Below are positions 1-6,516 of a DNA stretch of 13,095 nt, piece after piece. The first letter of the stretch is position 1. Each line of letters begins with the position of its first letter. Under the pieces are notes generated by a model that ran no database searches, was not told where the DNA came from, and worked only from the letters and a program-made list of their open reading frames with translations. A program made the position numbers and the translations under genes. Origin of the DNA: Ignavibacteriaceae bacterium (GTDB taxonomy: Bacteria > Bacteroidota > Ignavibacteria > Ignavibacteriales > Ignavibacteriaceae); assembly GCA_025455085.1 (NCBI GenBank), contig JALONF010000063.1:1-13095 (forward strand), given 5' to 3'.

Positions 1-69
1 AAGGAAATTGGTAATAAATAAATAAAGTAGCAAGAAGAATCTATTTGGGAGAGAAATTAATTGAGCTTC

Positions 70-759
70 TCAAATTATATCTATCTTTTCTGTGGGGACA
101 GAAAGTTTATCAATTATATTGCTTTCGTTTATAATCACGGCACTTAGTTTATTGCCGGAACAGGCGGCAGTGTCAATATAAACAGTATCACTTGCTTCGT
201 CATAAGAGACTTCCTGGAATCTTGTGTGACCCACAACCTGCAATTTTCCAAGATTAAGAAGTTTGTCTCTCGTCCATAAAATGCCGTGATCGCTGTTCAA
301 ATCCTTTTCAATAATGTTTATAAGTTTCTGTTTATCCGAAAGAGGATGCTTGCCAAGCTTTCTTGAGTAATGACTTGAAATTCCAGCATGACAAACAAAA
401 CAATCACTAAAATCAAGTATCAATGGAGCTTTTATAATGAAGTTAAGATGCTTGTTCATTTCAGCGAAGCGATTGCTATAAGAGTCCAGTGTGGTCTCGG
501 AACCATTGAATACCCAAGACCTTCCAAGCATGCTCGAAGGATGCTTTATAAAATAATAAAACATATAATCGTGATTGCCGGCGACAAAAGTTATCTTATT
601 CTTTTTTACAAACTCGACAACCTCATAGCTATACTTCCCCCTATCAACAAGATCCCCTACCGCACAAACCGGTATATCAGGATACTTCCTTAAAATAACC
701 GCATAGAGCTTTTTAAGCGTGTGAAAACAACCGTGGATATCCCCGATTACTGCTACCAT
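70..759 (-). CDS. PP2A-like metallophosphoesterase (Ser/Thr phosphatase/PrpE/ApaH group)
   Basis: A 229-residue cytosolic phosphoesterase with no signal peptide or membrane segment. The complete calcineurin-like metal-binding set is visible in order: GDIHG at 6-10, GDLVDRG at 35-41, GNHD at 61-64, a CHAG histidine at 124 and a VVGHT histidine at 178. WTRD at 162-165 and the late IDTAA at 196-200 are typical of the bacterial group that holds lambda-type Ser/Thr phosphatases, PrpE and ApaH. Members hydrolyse phosphoproteins or dinucleoside tetraphosphates using two metal ions; the sequence does not decide which. The length suits a PphA/PrpE-type single-domain enzyme, while ApaH is usually longer. 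The ATG lies two bases after the stop of the CoA-transferase gene, so translation is probably coupled. The family is sure; the substrate is not. Confidence 0.9.
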   Translation of the reverse strand: MVAVIGDIHGCFHTLKKLYAVILRKYPDIPVCAVGDLVDRGKYSYEVVEFVKKNKITFVAGNHDYMFYYFIKHPSSMLGRSWVFNGSETTLDSYSNRFAEMNKHLNFIIKAPLILDFSDCFVCHAGISSHYSRKLGKHPLSDKQKLINIIEKDLNSDHGILWTRDKLLNLGKLQVVGHTRFQEVSYDEASDTVYIDTAACSGNKLSAVIINESNIIDKLSVPTEKIDII

Positions 760-761
760 TG

Positions 762-2114
762 TTAGATGTGTCTCGTTTCTTTTGCGTATTTAGTTAATTC
801 GTCGCGGAACTTTGGATGAGCAATTCTTATCAGCTCCCGCGCTCTTTCCTTGAGAGTTTTTCCAAAAAGTTGCGCAACGCCATATTCCGTTATAACATAG
901 TGGACATCTCCGCGCGAGGTAACAACACCAGCACCGGGATTTAGCTGCGGAACAATCCGGGAGACATCGCCATCTTTTGTAATTGAAGGAAGTGCGATAA
1001 TGGGTTTTCCTCCATCAGAGTGAGCAGCTCCTCTTATAAAATCAACTTGTCCGCCAATGCCACTAAAAATTCTTGTTCCTATCGAATCAGCACAGACCTG
1101 CCCGGTAATGTCAATTTCAATGGCTGAGTTTATTGCAACCATTTTTTTGTTCTGAGCTATTATGAATGGATCATTCACATATTCCTGAGGATGAAACTCG
1201 ATCACAGGATTATTATCAATAAATTTAAAGACCTTTTTAGTCCCCAAGACAAATCCAACAATAATTTTTCCGGGATGAATTGTTTTTTCTTCTCCATTAA
1301 TGATTCCTTCTTCTACAAGGCTTACAATTCCGTCGGAAAACATTTCAGTGTGTATGCCAAGATTTTTTCTGTCACGTAGATACTTCATCACTGAATCAGG
1401 AATGGCTCCAATACCCATCTGCAAAGTTGAGCCGTCTTCAATTACTTCAGCGACATTTTTTCCGATAGTATCATATATCTTCAGCATTTCCTCAGTGGTA
1501 TTAGGATCAACCTGAGGCAGCTCTGAGATTGCTTCTGTGTGTTCAACTATATGATGAATTTTATTTATATGGATAAAGCTATCACCAAGGCTTCGCGGCA
1601 TTTCACTATTAATTTGCGCAATTACAATTTTAGCTTTATCTGCTGCTGTTTTAATAGTGCCAACATCAACACCTAAGCTGCAAAAACCATGTTCATCCGG
1701 GGGGGAGACATTAAGTAACGCTATATCTACAGGTATGATATTTCTTTTAAAAAGAAGTGGTACTTCAGAAAGGAATATTGGAATGAATTCGGCTCTTCCC
1801 TCGTGCACAGCTTTTCTCACATTAGCTCCGGTAAAGAATGCTTTATGCTTGAAGTGCTTCTCCATTCCCGGATTTACATATGGCAGATCACCAACAATTA
1901 AGATGTGGTAGATGGTAACATTTTCAAGTTCATCTTTTCTTCTTACCATTGCACGAACCAGTTCTAATGGTACAGCGCATCCGGGCTGAACAACAATGTT
2001 ATCACCAGACTTGATTCTTTTCACAGCTTCGTCGGCAGTAGTTAATTTTTTACTATAAATATTATAGAGATTAGCCGGTAAATTCTTTTTTCTTATTTCT
2101 TCCACAGTCAGCAT
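762..2114 (-). CDS. Acetyl-CoA hydrolase/4-hydroxybutyrate CoA-transferase family protein
   Basis: A 450-residue soluble class I CoA-transferase of the acetyl-CoA hydrolase/transferase family. It moves CoA between acyl groups, typically from acetyl-CoA to a short carboxylate such as 4-hydroxybutyrate, butyrate, propionate or succinate. The N-terminal half has the PPDEHGFCSLG loop (138-148). The C-terminal half has MGIGAIPD (233-240), HTEMFSDG (255-262) with probable catalytic Glu257, which forms the glutamyl-CoA thioester, SGIGGQVDF (351-359) and the conserved GAAHSDGGKPI stretch (362-372). The length is normal for the family and both halves are intact. The start is an ATG behind an A/T-rich tract without a Shine-Dalgarno sequence. 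It follows the alanine dehydrogenase gene by 55 bases and is nearly fused to the phosphatase gene after it. The acyl specificity cannot be read from the sequence. Confidence 0.92.
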   Translation of the reverse strand: MLTVEEIRKKNLPANLYNIYSKKLTTADEAVKRIKSGDNIVVQPGCAVPLELVRAMVRRKDELENVTIYHILIVGDLPYVNPGMEKHFKHKAFFTGANVRKAVHEGRAEFIPIFLSEVPLLFKRNIIPVDIALLNVSPPDEHGFCSLGVDVGTIKTAADKAKIVIAQINSEMPRSLGDSFIHINKIHHIVEHTEAISELPQVDPNTTEEMLKIYDTIGKNVAEVIEDGSTLQMGIGAIPDSVMKYLRDRKNLGIHTEMFSDGIVSLVEEGIINGEEKTIHPGKIIVGFVLGTKKVFKFIDNNPVIEFHPQEYVNDPFIIAQNKKMVAINSAIEIDITGQVCADSIGTRIFSGIGGQVDFIRGAAHSDGGKPIIALPSITKDGDVSRIVPQLNPGAGVVTSRGDVHYVITEYGVAQLFGKTLKERARELIRIAHPKFRDELTKYAKETRHI

Positions 2115-2169
2115 AAATTTTATTTTTTCTCTTACTTGGTGATATTCACAAAGACATCATCAGGATCTT

Positions 2170-3291
2170 TTAGTTAGTTGAAAATACGTGAAGCTTTTTA
2201 TAAGCTACTTCAAACGATTCTGCAATTGATTCATTTGTACACGTTCCATTGTACGTGCAGACTCCTTTTGCTAATCCTTCATCACCGAGCAATGCCGGAG
2301 TCAAACCATTATCTGCTATGTCGTGGACATAATCGAGAACTGCATTGTTCAAACCGTAACTTGCCGTGCGTGCAACAAGTGATGGCATATTAGGCACACA
2401 ATAATGAATTACATTGTGCAACGTATAAACAGGATCCGATATTGTTGTAACTCTGCTTGTTTCAACACAGCCGCCCTGATCAATCGAAACATCAACAATA
2501 ACAGCACCTTTCTTCATCTCTTTAACCATCTGCTCAGTTACAAGATGCGGAGCTTTTTCTCCCTTAATTAAAACTGCACCAACGAGAACATCCGCAAATT
2601 TCACACCACGGGATATAGTATAAGGATTCGCCATTACAGTCGTAACACCTCTATGAAATTCAGTTTCTATCTGTCTTAAGCGCGATAAATCTCTATCTAT
2701 CACAATAACCTGCGCACCTCTTCCTAATGCTGCTCTAGCCGCAGTAACTCCTACAACACCGGCACCCAAAATTACAACCGCAGCAGGTGCAACTCCCGTT
2801 ATTCCTCCAATTAATATTCCCCTACCACTTTTCGTAAAGCTCTCGAGGTATCGTTCGGCTACCTGTATAGCCAGAGGACCAGCTATCTCACTCATTGAAT
2901 GAAGGATAGGCAATCGCGAATCACGTTCGATTAATTCAAAACCAATGGCAGTAATTTTTTTAGCTAAAAGTTTTTCAATCAGATTTTTTTTACCCATTGT
3001 TAGAAGAAGAAAAGAAAAAAGTATCTGATTATCAACAAGTAGATCAGCCTCCTCTTCTGTAACAGGAGCTACTTTTAGAATCATTTCAGCTCTGCCAAAA
3101 GCTTCTTCCTTATTATAAACTATAGTTGCCCCAACTTCACGATATTCCTGGTCTGTAAAGTGACTGGCATCGCCAGCACCGCTCTGAAGATAAACAATGT
3201 GGCCTGATCTGATTAGTGAGTCAACACCAGCAGGCGTAAGGGGTACTCGCTTTTCTTCCCAGCGAGTTTCGGTTGGTATTCCTATTCTCAT
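2170..3291 (-). CDS. ald: Alanine dehydrogenase family protein, catalytic His replaced
   Basis: A 373-residue protein of the alanine dehydrogenase/NAD(P) transhydrogenase family. Ald interconverts L-alanine with pyruvate and ammonia using NAD. Seen directly: the N-terminal GIPTETRWEEKRVPLTP (4-20) with substrate-binding Arg15; Lys73 in LKVAPV; MSEIAGP (133-139); a Rossmann GAGVVG at 176-181 with Asp199 at the end of the second strand, fitting NAD; and VSIDQGGCVETS (268-279) with catalytic Asp271. In the M. tuberculosis enzyme His96 lies in the segment reading ILFTYLHL; here the matching segment is ILFSFLLL (90-97), which puts Leu at position 96. The usual KVKEP motif is KVAPV. The Bacteroidota-type members I recall also lack this histidine, so this may be a lineage trait or a change of substrate. 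Length is typical and the frame is intact. The ATG has no Shine-Dalgarno sequence. The family is certain; alanine as substrate is likely but less sure. Confidence 0.88.
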   Translation of the reverse strand: MRIGIPTETRWEEKRVPLTPAGVDSLIRSGHIVYLQSGAGDASHFTDQEYREVGATIVYNKEEAFGRAEMILKVAPVTEEEADLLVDNQILFSFLLLTMGKKNLIEKLLAKKITAIGFELIERDSRLPILHSMSEIAGPLAIQVAERYLESFTKSGRGILIGGITGVAPAAVVILGAGVVGVTAARAALGRGAQVIVIDRDLSRLRQIETEFHRGVTTVMANPYTISRGVKFADVLVGAVLIKGEKAPHLVTEQMVKEMKKGAVIVDVSIDQGGCVETSRVTTISDPVYTLHNVIHYCVPNMPSLVARTASYGLNNAVLDYVHDIADNGLTPALLGDEGLAKGVCTYNGTCTNESIAESFEVAYKKLHVFSTN

Positions 3292-3363
3292 TTAAATATT
3301 CACTTTTTGTTTTCAAAACTACCCAATAGCAAAAATAGATGCAACCGGAATCAGCTATCACAC

Positions 3364-4317
3364 TTAAAAAACAGGCGTAAGTGCAGATTTTTTTTTGAGA
3401 ACATTGATTACATTCTTAACTGCTAGCTCTGCCATTCCATCTCTAGCTTCCTTAGTTGCACTACCTAAATGAGGAAGCACTAACACATTCGGGAATTTGA
3501 GTAATTCAGGATTTAAGTAAGGTTCATTCTCAAAAACATCAAGACCAACTGCCATTAATTCTTCACTCTTAAGCTTTTTTATGAGTGTTTTCTCATCAAT
3601 GATCTCGCCGCGTGTTGTATTAATTAAAATTGAATTTCTTTTTAATTGATTTAATTTTTCCCGATTTAAAAAATGATACGTCTGACTATTCAACGGCAGG
3701 TGAACTGAAAGTATGTCAGAATTTTCCAATAAATATTTTAAAGAGACCTTTTTTGCACCAGTCTCATTTTCCAGCTTTTGATTTCTATCGCTGTCAACAT
3801 AAATGATATTGGTGCCAAAAGATTTAGCCCGTCTGGCAACAGCACTTCCGATCCTTCCTGCGCCAAGTATTCCAAAAGTTTTGTCTTTCAATTCCATTCC
3901 AAGAAGCAGCTTTGGTTTCCATCCTTTAAATTTGTTAGCCTCTAATAATTTTTGACCCTCACTCAATCTTCTTGCACATGCGAGCACCAATGTCATTGTT
4001 AGATCAGCAGTAGATTCAGTTAATACATCAGGAGTGTTTGTTACGATAATATTTCTTTTCTTTGCAAAATCAATATCAATATTATTATAACCAACAGCAT
4101 AGTTGGCTATTATTTTACATCCGGGCATCTGGTCTATTACTTCCCTATCAATATTTTCAGTTAGAAGTGAAATCAATGCTTCACATTCTTTAACTTTTGT
4201 GAGAAGAAGTTTTCTCGGAATCGGCTTGTCTTTTTTATAATAATCGAATGAGATTTTGTTTTGCTTTAACAGCTTGAATGCTATTTCTGGAAGCTCCCTT
4301 GTAATGAAGACTTTCAT
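3364..4317 (-). CDS. D-2-hydroxyacid dehydrogenase (glyoxylate/hydroxypyruvate reductase type)
   Basis: A 317-residue cytosolic D-isomer-specific 2-hydroxyacid dehydrogenase. The substrate-binding segment ANYAVGYNNIDI (71-82) and VTNTPDVLTESTAD (92-105) match the GyaR/GhrB-like glyoxylate and hydroxypyruvate reductases most closely. The Rossmann motif GAGRIG is at 152-157, and Asp175 at the end of the second strand suggests NAD(H) over NADP(H). The catalytic set is complete: Arg236 in TTRGE, Glu265 in FENEP and His283 in PHLGSAT. There is no C-terminal ACT regulatory domain, unlike 3-phosphoglycerate dehydrogenase, and the length is normal for a short-form enzyme. The likely reaction is reduction of glyoxylate or hydroxypyruvate to glycolate or D-glycerate. 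The ATG lies 16 bases after the SpmA-SpmB stop, so the two are probably cotranscribed. Another 2-keto acid substrate is possible. Confidence 0.9.
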   Translation of the reverse strand: MKVFITRELPEIAFKLLKQNKISFDYYKKDKPIPRKLLLTKVKECEALISLLTENIDREVIDQMPGCKIIANYAVGYNNIDIDFAKKRNIIVTNTPDVLTESTADLTMTLVLACARRLSEGQKLLEANKFKGWKPKLLLGMELKDKTFGILGAGRIGSAVARRAKSFGTNIIYVDSDRNQKLENETGAKKVSLKYLLENSDILSVHLPLNSQTYHFLNREKLNQLKRNSILINTTRGEIIDEKTLIKKLKSEELMAVGLDVFENEPYLNPELLKFPNVLVLPHLGSATKEARDGMAELAVKNVINVLKKKSALTPVF

Positions 4318-4333
4318 ATTTAAGAAGTAATTT

Positions 4334-5962
4334 TTAACTGAATAATAACTTTACAATAAATAATGCACCAAGAATTCCAGCAACATCTGCTATCAATCCT
4401 ACCGGAAGCGCATGCCTAGTGTTTTTGATATTGACAGCACCAAAATAAAGTGCTAAAACATAGAATGTAGTTTCAGTACTGCCATAAAAAGTTGAAACTA
4501 ATATTCCTAAAAACGAATCAGGGCCATATACAGCAAGATTTTCAGACATGATTCCAAGCGATCCACTTCCGGAAAGAGGACGCATCAATGCCATCGGCAA
4601 TGCTTCCGCTGGCATTCCAATTAAGTTTGTAATTGGCTGCAGTATGAAGATCAGCCAATCCATTCCGCCGCCTGCTCTGAAAATTCCAATAGCAATTAAC
4701 ATTGCTACAAGGTATGGAATTATTTTTATTGCAATAGTGAATCCTTCCTTCGCTCCCTCAACAAAGCTTTCATAGACTTTAATTTTTTTGATTGCACCGT
4801 ATCCAATAAAAACGACAATAAGTAATGGGATAGCAAGCTTGGATACTACTTCAATTATATTCTTAAATCCTTCTGCCGAGATAAATGAGAATAATTCTCC
4901 AACTTTACCAGCCAGTCCCGTAATAAAAAATAAAAACACTGTTAGAACTGTAAATATTGCCAGCCCAAAAAACTTCAAATTCTTTTTGAACCATTCAGCA
5001 AAGCTCCAGGATTTTAAATAAAACTTTTCAATTATTTTGGCTGCTGTAACGCCGGCAACTGTTGCACATAACGCTCCAAATATTGTTGTGCCGATGATGA
5101 TGGCTGGATTTGAGCTGCCAGAAGCGGCGCGAACAGCAATTGCAGTTGCTGGAATAAGTGTTAGTCCGGCGGTATTAATCGCTAAAAAAGTAACCATTGA
5201 GTTGGATGCAGTTCCTTTGTTCTGATTAATTTTTTCCATCTCTTCCATTGCCTTTAATCCGAAAGGTGTGGCAGCATTTCCCAAGCCTAGCATATTTGCT
5301 GAAATATTCATTATCATCGAACTCATTGCAGGATGATCTGATGGAATTTCCGGGAATAGTCTTTTCGTGAATGGTTTAAGAGACCTGGCAATTATCTTTA
5401 TCAATCCTGCTTCTTCTGCGACCTTCATCACACCAAGCCACAAGGCCATAATACCAATTAAACCGAGAGCAATGGTAACGGCAGTTCCTGCATATTCAAG
5501 AACTGCATTGGTAACGTCTTTCATTTTAGTGAAAGATATTGCTTCAAATATTACTTCTGCTTTAAAGGAATTTTCATGTATTCGTTCTTTGACTTTGATA
5601 CTCCCGGTAAGTTCATCTTTACCACCTGAAGCAGCCATCTCTTTCCAAATTGGAGGAAAGTTATTATCAATTTTAACAGAAATAAAACCAGTCGTTAAAT
5701 CTTTATTAATTTTGACAACTGCATCGAATTCTAAATCTGAACTGATTCTGTCGTTATAAAAATTATTATATGAAGATGAAGTAACCTGAATTTTGGCAGG
5801 TTGTTTGCCTTCAGGTAACACATCAATTTTTTCATTGAAGGAGATGGTTATATTGAACGGAGTGCCGTTTTTGTATCGGTTAGTGCTGCTATTTATAATA
5901 TCTGTAGTAAGTGCGGCACCAACGCCAAGAATAATTAAAGCTACCCAGATATAGTTCAGCAC
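4334..5962 (-). CDS. Fused SpmA-SpmB nucleoside-recognition (Gate) membrane protein with inserted ectodomain
   Basis: A 542-residue integral membrane protein that joins SpmA (about residues 1-315) and SpmB (about 325-542). The SpmA part shows the N-terminal MLNYIW helix (2-20), GLIGIMALWLGVMKVAEEAG (167-186), FPEIPSDHPAM (203-213) and MLGLGNAATP (224-233). The SpmB part shows RPLSGSGSLG (461-470), GPDSFLG (480-486) and STFYGSTETTFYVLALYFG (490-508). Both carry nucleoside-recognition/Gate folds; SpmA and SpmB are known from Bacillus spore cortex dehydration, but homologues are common in non-sporulating bacteria where the role is unclear. In ordinary SpmA the first helix runs almost directly into the next one. 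Here about 125 residues (22-148), polar and rich in predicted strand, are inserted between them. The GTG start is backed by the SpmA-like N terminus and a GGGA eight bases upstream. Confidence 0.88.
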   Translation of the reverse strand: MLNYIWVALIILGVGAALTTDIINSSTNRYKNGTPFNITISFNEKIDVLPEGKQPAKIQVTSSSYNNFYNDRISSDLEFDAVVKINKDLTTGFISVKIDNNFPPIWKEMAASGGKDELTGSIKVKERIHENSFKAEVIFEAISFTKMKDVTNAVLEYAGTAVTIALGLIGIMALWLGVMKVAEEAGLIKIIARSLKPFTKRLFPEIPSDHPAMSSMIMNISANMLGLGNAATPFGLKAMEEMEKINQNKGTASNSMVTFLAINTAGLTLIPATAIAVRAASGSSNPAIIIGTTIFGALCATVAGVTAAKIIEKFYLKSWSFAEWFKKNLKFFGLAIFTVLTVFLFFITGLAGKVGELFSFISAEGFKNIIEVVSKLAIPLLIVVFIGYGAIKKIKVYESFVEGAKEGFTIAIKIIPYLVAMLIAIGIFRAGGGMDWLIFILQPITNLIGMPAEALPMALMRPLSGSGSLGIMSENLAVYGPDSFLGILVSTFYGSTETTFYVLALYFGAVNIKNTRHALPVGLIADVAGILGALFIVKLLFS

Positions 5963-5970
5963 AAATTAAT

Positions 5971-5974
5971 TCCC
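5971..5974 (-). promoter_or_regulatory. Ribosome binding site for the SpmA-SpmB gene
   Basis: On the minus strand GGGA lies eight bases before a GTG codon, with an A/T-rich spacer. It is one of only two Shine-Dalgarno-like sites in the window, and it supports the GTG as start together with the family-like N terminus that GTG gives. Confidence 0.5.
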
Positions 5975-6026
5975 GATTTTTCTTCAGTTGATTTTATGAA
6001 GCGATTTTACTCTTTAAAGTATTTAA

Positions 6027-6491
6027 TCAAAAACCTGTTTCATCATAAGCAAGGAGCTCTTCCGAGTCTACAAATAATAATTTCCCCTTAGTTTGAGTCT
6101 CTTTTTCCGGAAGAAGCAGCTTGCCTGAATACTTCTCAATAAAACTTTGGGCAATATCCTTTATAGTTTTTTTCTCCTCTGCTTCCCTGACAATACCGGT
6201 TACCACGATGGAAAAAAGTCTATACAATGGATCCTTTTTCTCAACCAGATCTTTTGAAACATTCTTATCGCTTAAAATTGTAAACTTGGCTGGAGAATCT
6301 AGCTTGATTGTTCGCAGCAGCTCTTCATTATCGATATAAAAGAAAACGTTCTTATTCTGATAGACAAAAATCGTTGCAAACTGCGCAAAGCTGTCTTTCT
6401 GTAATGTTACGGAAACAACTCCACCTTGTGCTGAGCTTAGTTCCTTCTCCACAAGCGAGAGGTCTCTTATTACTTTTATTTTTTTATTCAT
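6027..6491 (-). CDS. Small FMN-binding split-barrel-like (PNPOx-like) protein
   Basis: A cytosolic protein of 154 residues from the ATG; a TTG codon directly before it would add one residue. I do not recognise an exact family. The pattern resembles pyridoxamine 5'-phosphate oxidase-like split barrels: an early pair of strands (GGVVSVTLQKDSFAQFATIFVY, about 23-44), then NVFFYID (48-54), a helix, a strand AKFTILS (68-74), the segment YRLFSIVVTGIVREAEEKK (about 90-108) that looks like the conserved strand before the last helix, and a helix to about 121. The last 30 residues are polar and may be a flexible tail. Such proteins bind FMN, haem or F420 or reduce small substrates, but no diagnostic cofactor residues are clear here. 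It lies 25 bases after the helicase gene. That the gene is real is likely; the fold is a tentative call. Confidence 0.7.
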   Translation of the reverse strand: MNKKIKVIRDLSLVEKELSSAQGGVVSVTLQKDSFAQFATIFVYQNKNVFFYIDNEELLRTIKLDSPAKFTILSDKNVSKDLVEKKDPLYRLFSIVVTGIVREAEEKKTIKDIAQSFIEKYSGKLLLPEKETQTKGKLLFVDSEELLAYDETGF

Positions 6492-6500
6492 CAAAGTAAA

Positions 6501-6503
6501 CCT
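6501..6503 (-). promoter_or_regulatory. Weak Shine-Dalgarno for the split-barrel-like gene
   Basis: On the minus strand AGG lies nine bases before the ATG at 6491 and six bases before the adjacent TTG at 6494. Spacing alone does not decide between the two; ATG is preferred as the commoner codon. The effect is one residue. Confidence 0.35.
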
Positions 6504-6516
6504 GCTTACACTTCCC

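Noticed and set aside
61..73. Inverted repeat TTGAG-CTT-CTCAA at the phosphatase stop, as a possible terminator
   Set aside because: The stem is five pairs, AT-rich, and no T run follows on the minus strand.
2139..2149. Small palindrome GTGA-TAT-TCAC in the gap before the CoA-transferase gene, as a possible operator
   Set aside because: Four-base arms occur often by chance, and no second copy lies in the other gaps.
3330..3337. TATTTTTG on the minus strand, matching the Bacteroidota -7 pattern TAnnTTTG, upstream of the alanine dehydrogenase gene
   Set aside because: No matching -33 TTG is at the expected distance, and the A/T-rich gap makes a chance hit likely. It remains the best promoter candidate in the window.
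5367..5759. Plus-strand open frame of 130 codons opposite the SpmA-SpmB gene
   Set aside because: It is the complement of a strongly conserved membrane protein gene, resembles no family I know, and lies wholly inside that gene.
4334..5962. SpmA-SpmB as a sign of a spore-forming organism
   Set aside because: Homologues are frequent in non-sporulating bacteria, and nothing else in the window points to sporulation.
6004..6030. TTGATT and TAAAAT on the minus strand upstream of the SpmA-SpmB gene, resembling a sigma-70 promoter
   Set aside because: The spacer is 15 bases rather than about 17, and part overlaps the end of the preceding gene in A/T-rich sequence.
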